Source of the DNA: [Phialemoniopsis] sp. UDSM-2020
Taxonomy: Eukaryota > Ascomycota > Sordariomycetes > Thyridiales > Thyridiaceae
Length of the DNA stretch: 64,000 nucleotides
Assembly (NCBI GenBank): GCA_018873225.1
Contig: JAEILZ010000001.1
Coordinates: 6,696,001-6,760,000 of the forward strand
Direction of reading: 5' to 3'
Below are positions 54,649-64,000 of the stretch, in pieces. The first letter of the stretch is position 1. Each line of letters opens with the position of its first letter. A model generated the notes under the pieces. It saw only the letters and a list, made by a program, of their open reading frames with translations, searched no databases and was not told the origin of the DNA. The position numbers and the translations under genes were made by a program.

Positions 54649-56000
54649 TGTTAAGCTTAGTGCGAATAATATTCAGATGTCACAGCATGCGACGAGTTGG
54701 CGCCGACAGCCACAGTTGCGGGACGGTTAGCTCTGTAAGGGGCAGAACCGAGGAGATTTTCCGAGTACATGATGCAACATATATGGCCTTAAAAACTCTC
54801 AATCTACTTGCGTCCTTAAGTAGTAGCCTGACAGAGTCTTACCACCATAAGGTGACCTGGGTGTCGACTTGATGATTGGGCGGAATCTGCTAGAGTATTG
54901 AGAAAGCGGCGGTTCAGCTTTTGGGTACCAAACCTTGAAATGCACATTTCGACCCGAATTAGGCAGCAATTGTGGCTGATCTGCAGTCTAAACAAAGATC
55001 AAATCCGCTTCGCTATCTCGTAGCTCTGTAGCAATGTTGTCTATTTTGTATATGAGGTTTAGAGCTACGTAGGGTCTAAGTTTTAGTCGTTGAGTCAAAT
55101 CTAGAGTATCTAAGGACGATTTTCATTTTTATCACTTGCAGCACAGCACGTACGTAGCGCGGAAAGTCAGTGATTGAAGACTGGACGCTGAACCTGGACA
55201 TTGTTACGGCAATCGCCCGGCTCGCGCACAGACCATCTTGGGTTGCCAGCTGGCGACAGCTGCCGTGGACTTAGCGAGGTGGCCCGTGCGGGGGCCAGTG
55301 CTTAGCCACAACACAAAGCGCGCCCTGGCGCGCCCCACCACTGTAGATTTCCCTTCTTCTTCTTCATCATTCTTCCATTCTCGAATACAGCGATACTTCT
55401 GCAGCACTGCCTCATTCGATTTCCTGTGCCGTGACAGACATTACAGTAATTCATGTGCCATTTGTTCTAGAACGGTTTGTGGAGTGATTTCATCAATGCT
55501 AGTTTTGTCAGCACCGTGTTGTTTGCCGCCTGACATTTACTGACCCTGAACACCTTCAGAGGCACTTTGCAATCATCTTCGCCTCTTTAGCAAACCAACC
55601 GTAACAATGCTTCATCACCTCTTATCTTCCCCTCTAAATAGAAACACTGGATTAATAATATAAGACTGGTTAATACTTGAATATATTGATTTATCACTTT
55701 AAGCTAGTTATACTTTTCTATATATCCTCTCTTTTAGAGTTTTCAAGGCCTATATTAATTATAGTTGTAAGGAATAGATAGCTTTCCTTGAGGCTACCTA
55801 TCGGGGGGCCTCGAATGCACGAAATCGGAAGTAGGGTTACCGGGGGGGGATGGACTAGGTCGGGGTTGTGGGGGTTATATCTCATCAGTGGAACACATTC
55901 AGAATCACACTATGTCCCCTCATCGAGGGGCCAATTTGAAAGTGTTTTCGAGATAAACACGCAAAGTAAGCTCGAGATCTTATGGATTAGGCTATCTAGT
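54649..56000. other. 1.35-kb gene-free region with AT-rich island
   Basis: Upstream of the HET gene and downstream of the CoA-transferase gene. The open frames are random-looking. The stretch 55640-55790 is strongly AT-rich and TpA-rich, like repeat-induced point mutation of a former repeat. Confidence 0.5.
55640..55790. other. AT-rich, RIP-like island
   Basis: About 150 bp dominated by A/T with many TA steps, flanked by normal DNA. A degraded transposon piece is likely but no element can be named. Confidence 0.4.
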
Positions 56001-58006
56001 TCAAGAAGACGAAGTCTTGCCCTCATACGGCGCAATGCTCATGAAGTCTGGGTTCGGCTCTCCAGTCCAGCCTGGTAGGTGATAACCTGGAGGGAAAACG
56101 CCCACCGGGAAGTCTGTCCTCGTTTTCGACAGCTGAATAGGCAGACGAACTACATCCACGTCACGAAGACCCCACGCGGCTCCACTCACGGTCTGGTAAT
56201 ACTTCTTGGGCAGCGCAGACTCAAAGGGCCGATCGGCAATGAAACCTCTTACGCAGTGACGATTGCGTCCGTGGGAGACAATCTCGTCGTAGTGTCTCAT
56301 GTGACCAACGAGTTCGGGATTGCGCTTCTTCAGAGCCTCGAGTTGCTGCTCGTTGTATTGGCCGTACCGCTGCATATGCAGATCGGATACGACGAGCGAG
56401 CACTGGACGTTGTAGCAGCCTCCATTTTGACTGCGAAGAAGCAGTGCGTGGACGACACCAGCAGCGCCAGCATGTCCGGTTCTGAGTTTATGTCAGTCCA
56501 GTTCGGAGCTTAGCAAGTATTCAAAGATGACGCAACATGCAGTGGGCACTTACAGATAATCAGCATTTGGCCCGGGGAAGATGTGGGCTTCGTCAAAGCC
56601 ATTGAATCTTCCGATTGCTAGTCCGATCCCAGTAACCTTGACCTCTCTGTTAGTTATTGGGTGACTAGAGAACTAAGTATATAGTAGACATACCGTGTCC
56701 GATATCTGTGCCCAGCCGGGTCTGGTGATCCAAGGCCCCTTCCAGCCGTAGCAATTCTCCTGACAGTACACCAGACCCCGGTCCCGATTTGCAACCAAGC
56801 CAAAGACCGTGTCTCGCCCGAAGCCGAGATGCTCCAGGACAGCCGGTCGGTAGCCATCAATAAAGACGTCGACTTCTTTGATCAACTCCATGAGCTTCTT
56901 GCGTCCTTCAAAGGTCTTGAGGTTGATATCAATGCTGATCTTGCCCACGCAACCATCGAGAAGTGTGATAGGTAGCTCAGTATTGGTAGCGGAACTGACA
57001 CGAATCACAGTTGCCCCGAGCGCGGAACAGACTCTGCCAATGGTCGGGGCCGCAATAGCCCGGGCGAGCTCCAATACCTTAATGCCGGACAGTGGCCGTC
57101 GATCCGACGGATCTGAAGGTTCAGGCCACGAAGCCTTGGGCTGAGAAAAATAAGGTATCTTGTCAAGATTATACCATGGCTCATCCTTAACTGCAATGCC
57201 CTGAGTAGTTACGTGTTATCACAGAACAGAACATGACGTGGATGCCACAAAGAGAGCGCAACGAAAAAGCTGCATACCTGTGGAAGGGCTTCGAATTCTT
57301 CTTTCTCGTAGCAGATCGTCCCTGGGGTTCTATACACACTGTTGCTTTGCTCGTCGAGATCCTCAGAGTCCCACTGAGCCACGACTTCCTTGTACATATC
57401 GAGAATCTCACCCCATGATCGATTCTTTTCATTGTGCTGGGGGAGCCCGAGCATGGTGAGAAGTGGGGTTGGGTCCATGTTGCCGTGCAAGGAGTACCAA
57501 CGGCCGTCCCGAGTTTTGTAAATGTTGGTGCCGAGCTGGCGATACAATTCTCGAGTCTGGCCGTGATCCCACCTTTTCACGGCGGCCATCATCTTGTCCG
57601 AGGAGGTCAACCATTGGTCCTCGGATCGTTGGAAGAGAGCTCCAAGTCCGGCAAGCAGTGATTGCGCACTTTTCAAACACGACTGCGTGTCAACAATCAA
57701 GCAAGTCGGACATGAATGGCATCAAGGTCATACTCACACGTCAACCTCGACATCTTGTTCCAAGTCATAACGCTCCTTGGATATGGCAGCTGCAAGCGTC
57801 CCGATGTACCCGAGTAGTGCTGCTTGCGTCTCGGCACACTTGAAAGGCGTGGGGTAGAAGGGCTGTGTCTCTTCTCCGATGAATCTCACGTTGGGTACGA
57901 AATGCTGCGCTTCTTGCGGCAAGTGCAGTCGTGGATCTGAGACAATCGATTTAAAAATGCGATCAGCCTCCTGCTGGATGGAGTAGGTACTGTCTCGGTT
58001 TGTCAT
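56001..58006 (-). CDS. Class III CoA-transferase (CaiB/BaiF family)
   Basis: Exons 57740-58006, 57278-57682, 56694-57200, 56642 down to 56554, and 56001-56481 give 582 aa. It has the family's two-lobed layout: a degenerate N-terminal lobe, then GIKVLELARAIAAPTIGRVCSALGA (split here into pieces), ISIDINLKTFEGRKKLMELI, VDVFIDGYRPAVLEHLGFG and QENCYGWKGPW. The C-terminal lobe TGHAGAAGVVHALLLR appears only after splicing. Such enzymes move CoA from a donor thioester to a carboxylic acid. The first donor (GTGTGA at 57739) is the weakest site. In the cluster it could activate the acid left by ring opening for beta-oxidation (inference). Confidence 0.88.
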
Positions 58007-58375
58007 CTTAGGGGCTATCTCAGATGATCAATCAAATGGCTCGAAGAACAATACTGATGCCTTTTTGCCATCCGCATTAGAGAAGATGCATGGCATATAT
58101 CTAGTCGTGTATTCTTTTCTTGAACGAATCTGAGACGCCTTTCATGAACAATCGGACCTGCGATGTGGTCAATCCAGCCCCGAGCCGGGGCGGAGCGTGT
58201 GGATCCAGGTCGGTGCCGGATCTTCATACGGGGTTCTGATGGAGGTGCTGTCACGGGAATAGCTGATGTTTTTCACGTTGGCTGGAGCGGGATAACTACC
58301 TAGGTGGCCATTTCCAGTCCTCGGTGGGAGCGTCAATCCAATTTCTCTCTCGCTCTTCAGCAACTACAGAACAAG
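58007..58375. other. Divergent promoter, CoA-transferase / GFA-like gene
   Basis: A 369-bp region shared by two divergent genes. No further feature can be supported. Confidence 0.45.
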
Positions 58376-58849
58376 ATGTACCGCGGAAGCTGTCTATGTG
58401 GCGAGGTTGAGTTTCATGTCAATTCACCCGAGTCGCCCATCAAGGTATGGATGTCTGCCTTTTCTTTTAGGTGAATACCTACAAGTCACTAAGCGTGATT
58501 TCAGACATCTGTTTGCCATTGTTTGGAATGTCGCAAAATATCAGGCGGTGTTACCTCGCTGAACTGGACAGTCCCGTTTGACTCCGTGCAATTCGTCAAG
58601 GGAGTCCCAAGAAAATTCACGAAAAGACATGGCGAGAAGGGTTTCCTTTACATAGTCGCCTTCTGTCAAACGTGTGGTAGTCCACTATTTACCGCCCTGC
58701 CTTCCAATGACAAGATTCTCATCATCCAGGCAGGATGTCTGGATGACGCCCCCGTTTTGGCGACAACTCCATCACGAGAGCTGAATGTAGGCCATCGGGT
58801 ACCATGGAATGAGATCATTCGGGGGGCAGAGCAGAATGAAGCATATTGA
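58376..58849 (+). CDS. GFA/CENP-V-like zinc protein
   Basis: Exons 58376-58444 and 58505-58849 give 137 aa, the usual size of the family related to the glutathione-dependent formaldehyde-activating enzyme. The zinc ligands are visible: CLCG near residue 7, CHCLECRK right after the intron and FCQTCGS near residue 80. The fungal members' substrates are mostly unknown; removal of small aldehydes as S-hydroxymethyl-glutathione is the family idea. If a P450 in the block demethylates its substrate, formaldehyde would be released and this protein could handle it (inference). It is divergent from the CoA-transferase gene. Confidence 0.88.
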
Positions 58850-59089
58850 ACAAGCACCTAAGTCATAGTGATCCATATTAGCTCCGGATCTTTAGATTAT
58901 CGATCATCAAAGTTGGTGTAACTTGTGCATCAGTCAACTCATCACGAACTCTTAATTCAGCCAAAAGATATGTGATGACTTGTCACAATATATGATTATG
59001 GTGATTCGAATATGGAAAGATAGATTCTGATGGCAAGGAGTGTATGGACTTAGCTACCAGGTTCTATGAAATATTGTATTTCATTTAAT

Positions 59090-60997
59090 CTACGCCAACA
59101 ATGACTCCTGGATATGTGTATCTGAATTGCCAACCCTCCGTTCAACAACCCATTCGTTCCATCTGATCTTGCCAAGGAAACCCTTGAACTGAGAGTAAGT
59201 CCACGGCATAGTGTAGGTGATCCAGCCCGCATCGTTCTTGTAGTAACTGACGCATTCCGGCTTGGACCATACAAACCGATCTTGCTTGACTTGCACTTCG
59301 TCATTGTACGTCCTCTCCGCTTCAGCAGTCGGGTGCATGGCAATCTTCTCATTTCTCTTTGCACGCTTCACGATCTCCCTGACGGCTTTAGCTGCAAAGC
59401 GGGCCTGTAGCTCCCAGTTGTCCTGCTGCGAGTTCCAAAGCGACGCGGAGTTGGGACCGAAGCACATGAACATGTTGGGGAACTGGTTTGTGGCGACGCC
59501 ATAGAGGGCTTCGGGATGTTTGGCCCATTTGTGCTGCAGATCGAGGCCCCCGATGCCATGGACATCCATATGTTCGAGGTGCTGAGATGTGTTGAAGCCT
59601 GTTCCAAAGATGATGACGTCGAAGGGTCTCTCAGTCTCTTCGCGCGTCTTGCGCTCTGCAGACACAACCCCCCGTTCTGTGTATCGCACCAGGCTGTCGC
59701 GTAAAACCGTACAGTTTGATTTGGCCAGAGAGGTGTAGAAGTTGTCGAGTCGGAGTGGGCGCTTACAGTAGTCTATCAAATGGCCTGTTAGCTTGCCTGA
59801 AGGCGATGAGGTATGGGTTAGGGGTGTAGCTCACATTTAGAGTCGGGCCTCAACTTGGCACGTAGCTCTGGGTCCTGCACTTGCTTTTCCATGAATCTTA
59901 TTGCTTGGGCTGTCATGTCGTTGTTCTCAGGCGTATTGTCCGTGGCAGTCTTGAACGCTCCACCCATGCGAATGTTCATTCGGAAGCGGATGTAGTGGAT
60001 GAAACCCGGCACCCACTTTGCCGCCCAGCGGAACAACCTATCTTCATGTCAGCTATAAACGAGTCGTGCAGTGATAGTCATCCTACCAGCTATACTGAAA
60101 ATCATTTCGTGGAACGCAGACAGGCGGGGTCCTCATGTAGACGGTAAGGTGCTTGGTCTTGTCGATGATCTCGGGAATGATCTGAGCAGCACTAGGACCG
60201 CAACCGATCATAGCGACGTTCTTCCCAGTCAAGTCGTAGTCTTCCCTCCAATGCGCCGTGTGCCACGATATGCCCTTGTAGTTCTCACGGCCAGGTGTGT
60301 TGCCAAATTTCGGTGTATCGAGGCTTCCAACGCACTGGCAAAGCACGTCTGCTATCCAGTGAACAATCTGACCCGTACCCTTCCTTTCTACAAAGACGTG
60401 CCATGCCAGTTGCTTCTCATCCCATAGACAGGCGCGAACTAGAGTGTGAAACTGAGTGCATCGCGGCAGACCGTAGGCATAGGCAAATCGTGTGTAGTAG
60501 TCCTCGATCTGATCGCGTCTGGCGTAGAAATGGGTCCATACTGCGCCGGGAATCCGCGTCAGTGTTTGGAGATATGGCACGAGGCAAAGCTAGAGAGAGA
60601 CCGGCTTACATTTGTTGACCCAGAACGATGTTGTGTAGATGATAGCCGGTACATCGCACGCACAGCCGGGATACTTGTTCTTCGCCCAAACACCGCTGTA
60701 ACCGTCTTGGGCGTCCACGATCAATATGTCTCCGTGCTTCACAGAGCCATCGTCGAGCAAGACAGATGCTTGCTGAATACCCGTGATCCCAGCGCCAACA
60801 ATCAGGACGCGCTTCCGGTATTGGCTTGGTACCGTTGGTTCGTCCTGGACAAGCTTCTCGTAGTCGACGCCAGAGGCAGTAAACCCAGAGACGTCTCCAT
60901 ATCCGTCGCTATTGAGTGTCCCGGCATTGAAGGTCTCCACCGACTGTGGGTGACGCTCTGGTGCCTGATGCTTTTCGGGTGTTACTGGATTCGCCAT
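59090..60997 (-). CDS. Baeyer-Villiger-type flavin monooxygenase
   Basis: Exons 60610-60997, 60087-60540, 59835-60037 and 59090-59772 give 575 aa. FAD site VLIVGAGITG at 64-73; the BVMO fingerprint (F/Y)xGxxxHxxxW reads YKGISWHTAHW at 217-227; the NADPH site VAMIGCGPSAAQ follows; and the C-terminal block has FGTGFNTSQHL and MFMCFGPNSASLWNSQQDNWELQ. The long N-terminal extension (1-60) is common in fungal BVMOs. It inserts oxygen next to a ketone to give an ester or lactone with NADPH and O2. Tyr replaces the first Phe of the fingerprint. The first intron (60541-60609) leaves Leu130 at the border. Confidence 0.92.
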
Positions 60998-61599
60998 GCC
61001 TGTGTGTCGCTGGTGCCGTCTGAGATTGCATAATGATGCACTACAGACCGTCTCGCCGGCAGTTAGTGACTGCCCTACAGCACGAGATTTATACTATGGA
61101 GATCTGAACAGCTGATGGTACCTTTCAGTTTCTAAAGTCACCTCTGCCGTGTACACAGTTTCGGAGCTGGGAAGTGGTAGTGGGCGCTCCGAGTGGGTCA
61201 ACATTAATCGTACCACATGCTTAACATGAACTGACGCCCTGTCCATGCCTTCACCTAGAAATGGGCCACTAGTCGCCCTAAGCACCAGGTACCTCGGCTC
61301 CGTCATGATAGACTGAACAAACCATAGCTGCATCAGTCGAGCACTAGTCGGTCAGTCGAGGTTATCGAGAATGATGTCCAATAATTGGCGCTGAATACTT
61401 TGTATTAGAGTCAGAGCAGAAAGAGTGATGACCAGAGCTAGCTCAACATCATGTCCTTTTTTCTATATGAACTCTAGCTAGTTGTAGGTGCCAGAATAGA
61501 GGATATTCAGGCCTATCGCCCAGCGGCTGGCCGAGGCTGACCATGAGTTGCAGGTCTTGCCATGGACAAAACAAGGACAGGGCTAGAAGAACGGCTATC
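60998..61599. other. Intergenic (602 bp)
   Basis: BVMO promoter and 3' side of the last SDR. The open frame at 61094-61333 (-) has no support. No gene is seen. Confidence 0.5.
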
Positions 61600-62529
61600 C
61601 TATGTCATCAAGAAACCACCATTAACACTGAGACACACGCCGGTGATCCACTGCGACTTAGGCTCGCACAAGAACGCGATCGAATGTGCGATTTCCTCGG
61701 GCTCGGCCATCCTCGCTCCCATGGGTGTTGCATCAAGCATGGGCTGTATCTTCTTAAGAAACTCCTCTCCAGAATTCTTGAAACCGGATGTCTTGACTGG
61801 GCCGGGAGCAACTGCGTTAACAGTGGTTCCAAGCTTAGGTCCAAGCTCCCTAGTGCGAATGCGTTAGTTTGCGCGAAGCTTTGTAAAGATCTAGAATGGG
61901 ATCGGTCTCTTACAAGGCCCAGCACCGCGTGAAACTTTCGATCATCGACTTGGTGCCGTTGTATATCGTGGAGCCTACGTATCCCTGACGGGCTCCCACG
62001 CTGCTGATGCTGACGATGCGGCTGTTCCTTGTCAGGTACGGCAGCGCGGCCTGGGTTAATAGCATGGCGCCTCGAGCATTGAGGTTTACCTGCATGTCCC
62101 ATTGCTCAGGGGTCACCTCTTCCAGAGGCTTCATGATAGCAATACCAGCGTTGTTGATCAAAATGTCAATCTTGCCATATGTCTGTCGAACTGTCTCTTC
62201 TACTAGATGCTTTGGGCCCTCTTGTGTTGACAGGTCGGCCTCAACAGCAAAACATTCTGCAGCAGCGTAGCCGGGCCCTTTCTTAACAGCATCGAGTACA
62301 GCCTGGGCATCATGCCTTTGCGAATCCCAGGGGTAGTTGAGGATAACACGGGCTCCCCTTCGAGGATTAGCATCCTGGCTTCAAAGAACCGGGTCTGGCA
62401 CATTGGGAGGCAGTCTCAACCGTACCTGCTGGCGAGCTCGACGCATGTAGCCGCTCCGATGCCCCAGGCACTGCCGCTCACTAAAGCAACTTTTCCTCGC
62501 AAGGACTGCGATTCTTGATTGTTGTCCAT
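61600..62529 (-). CDS. Short-chain dehydrogenase/reductase
   Basis: Exons 62426-62529, 61914-62357 and 61600-61849 give 265 aa. The Rossmann loop is SGSAWGIG (variant of TGxxxGIG), with NNAG, the SISSVGARQG serine, catalytic Tyr-x3-Lys in YNGTK and a VAPGPV loop. The first intron uses the acceptor CGAAG at 62358, giving LASRGARVILNYP; the neighbouring AG would break the frame. The last exon supplies ITGVCLSVNGG, the standard SDR ending. It would oxidise a secondary alcohol to the ketone needed by the adjacent BVMO, or the reverse. It is divergent from the second hybrid regulator. Confidence 0.9.
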
Positions 62530-63328
62530 TGCAGCAGGGTGAAAAGGTTCAGCGGTGAAGACTGATAAAGAAGAGCAACCGGAAGGGTTCGTAAGGCTAA
62601 AAATGAGCGCGTGAATTTGAAAGTGACTCGCGTGTAAGTCTTCAGGGATCAGGTAGGCGACCCAATAGCACCCATGTTACGCGCTAGGACATGATGTACA
62701 TACAGGCTCATGTGCCAGAGGCTACTTGACTGGAACCCGCTTTCGGGGTTCGGATGTGGCATGTGGCCAGCCGAAACTCCGATATTAGTGTCTCCCTCGC
62801 GGCAAATTGACCACATGGACGGTCACAGGTGCAGCAGTGCCGTCGTGAACCGTCTCCCTCTGACCCTAATCCCCCAGTCAAACACATCAAGTAGAGACTG
62901 CAAGTCTTTAGCAAGGCGCCAGAGAGCTAAACAATTTGCTACATTTCTCTCCTGTTGGGGGAGAATTCTTCCTCCCAAACCTGTAACGAAAAGGACCCGA
63001 ACGCTTTACCAAGACTACTTTAGGCTACACTGGCCTGCTAGAGGAAAGAGCTCTAGTGCTGGCTGGAGACGCTATGGAGTCCCCGCTCCAACTAAATGGG
63101 GCCCCGCGACCCTCGTGTTGGTGGTGCGAGTGGAGGCTGAGGCTCTGGCTTTTGCTTTCCCCGCACGCTTTTCCTTGAGCGATGATCCCCTTCCTTCACT
63201 GACTTTTTTCCTTACATCCCGTGCCTTGGCTCCGTCCTATCCGTGCCATGGCATGTCTTGAGCCTGATTCCAAGTCGAATGTTTCCTTCCTTTAATCCAG
63301 CGGCTCGATATCTTTGAAGCAAGGCAGC
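62530..63328. other. Divergent promoter region (799 bp)
   Basis: Between the last SDR and the second regulator. The 62710-63261 frame (+) has no domain, and its end is a Phe/Leu/Ser run without codon bias. No gene is called. Confidence 0.45.
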
Positions 63329-64000
63329 ATGTCCTCCATTTCAGAGACGTACAGGTCTGGAAGGCAAGCTAGGTACAGCACCATCAAAGCTAAGGGGGGA
63401 CTCGCCGTTGATGTCCAAATTGGTCCGCTGACAACACGCTCTCCCTCGCAGATATCCGTGCTCTGTCTGCCCACGGTCTTTTGACCGCAGGTGCGTGTTC
63501 ATTATCAGCCATTGGCATTCATCTGAAGCCCTGTGTTGCACAAGCGACTGACCTCAACCCAAGGGATGTTCTGGCGCGACATCTGCGCATCCATGACAAG
63601 GGCCGAGCCAATCCAAGATCCAAAAGAAAGGCCTGCATTCCTTGTTCAAGGTAAGTTTCCTTACCTCTGGTGCGACGTTGCAAACCAGTCAACAACGTCT
63701 TCCGCAGTCATTCTGGCCGAGGTTCGGGCACTTTAAAACTGACCAAGGGCTGGCTCGGTAGATCCAAGATACGATGCCATGGCGAGCGTCCTTCTTGCTC
63801 TGCATGTGCGAAAAGATCATTAAGCTGCGAATATGCGTCGGCGCAGTCGACAGTTGATCGCACAAGATCTGAATCATCGCCATCATCTCCGACATCACCA
63901 AGCCTTAACAACAACTCGTCACCCTCGACCAGCGCATTGAACCCCTATACCACGCCCACGACGGCGACGCACACATCTGTAGCACCATCGCATAGTCCGA
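63329..64000 (+). CDS. Second hybrid C2H2 + Zn2Cys6 transcription factor, 5' part
   Basis: Exons 63329-63354, 63452-63490, 63564-63650 and 63762 to beyond the window edge encode at least 136 residues. A C2H2 finger lies at 12-32 (C12, C15, H28, H32) and a Zn2Cys6 cluster at 46-73 (Cys 46, 49, 56, 63, 66, 73), then a Ser/Thr/Pro-rich linker. Two introns cut the finger at Arg22 and the Zn cluster at Arg51, phase 2, exactly matching the regulator at 42440-45203. No single long frame exists, so it is easy to miss; minus-strand frames here are shadows. The 3' end is outside the window. Confidence 0.85.

Noticed and set aside
55204..55543. Short frames on both strands in the HET/CoA-transferase gap
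   Set aside because: Simple Ser/Phe-rich or charged runs from a TTC microsatellite-like stretch; no gene evidence.
62710..63261. 183-aa plus-strand frame between SDR and regulator
   Set aside because: Composition changes along the frame, no domain and no codon bias; lies in a divergent promoter.
63292..63914. Possible minus-strand gene at the right edge
   Set aside because: Plus-strand exons give a complete C2H2 finger and Zn2Cys6 cluster with conserved splice places; the minus-strand frames are shadows.
1..64000. tRNA genes, rRNA, CRISPR arrays, bacterial operon signals
   Set aside because: No T-loop/anticodon arrangement, no array of spaced repeats; the DNA is eukaryotic with spliceosomal introns.

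Overview
This window is nuclear DNA of a filamentous ascomycete (Pezizomycotina, probably Sordariomycetes, although the order cannot be fixed from the sequence alone). The evidence is short 45-130 bp introns with GT...AG ends and pyrimidine-rich acceptors, HET-domain and NACHT-type genes, several fungal-type P450s, and hybrid C2H2/Zn2Cys6 transcription factors. All gene models were built by hand from splice sites and reading-frame continuity. I see 31 protein genes (30 complete, one running off the right edge) and no tRNA, rRNA, CRISPR or intact transposon.

Left part (1-28 kb). A divergent ARF-like GTPase with a long C-terminal extension (166-1939, -) is followed by three co-directional, very GC-rich metabolic genes: an SDR (2866-3758), a succinate-semialdehyde-type aldehyde dehydrogenase (4352-5928) and a DapA-family aldolase/dehydratase (6745-7794). 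A small secreted beta-trefoil lectin (8710-9390) follows. Next comes an allorecognition-like block on the minus strand: an unknown 498-aa protein (9571-11067), a NACHT NTPase (11407-14552) and a HET-domain protein (14963-17170). After a 2.3-kb gene-free stretch come a pisatin-demethylase-like P450 (19473-21306), an amidase (21492-23681), an O-methyltransferase (24652-25311) and a DHA1-type MFS transporter (25573-27423).

Right part (28.4-64 kb). This is a dense block of secondary-type metabolism without any PKS, NRPS, terpene cyclase or prenyltransferase core. It holds a TRI12-like MFS, a P450, a DAL5-like organic-anion permease, an unknown protein with a possible alpha-beta-barrel-like N-terminus, an SDR, a dienelactone-hydrolase-like protein, a BBE-type flavin oxidase, a C2H2+Zn2Cys6 regulator, an enoyl-reductase-like MDR protein, an NTF2-like/flavin monooxygenase, a second paralogous P450, a HET-domain gene, a class III CoA-transferase, a GFA/CENP-V-like protein, a Baeyer-Villiger-type monooxygenase, another SDR and the 5' part of a second C2H2+Zn2Cys6 regulator.

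Working model (inference): the right block is a catabolic or tailoring cluster rather than a classical biosynthetic one. The DAL5-like permease imports an organic acid, P450s and SDRs make alcohol and ketone groups, the Baeyer-Villiger enzyme turns a ketone into an ester or lactone, the hydrolase opens it, and the CoA-transferase activates the resulting acid. The two related regulators, the two P450 paralogues with matching internal exon lengths, and possible carbon-catabolite (CreA-type) sites are what the sequence itself shows in support.
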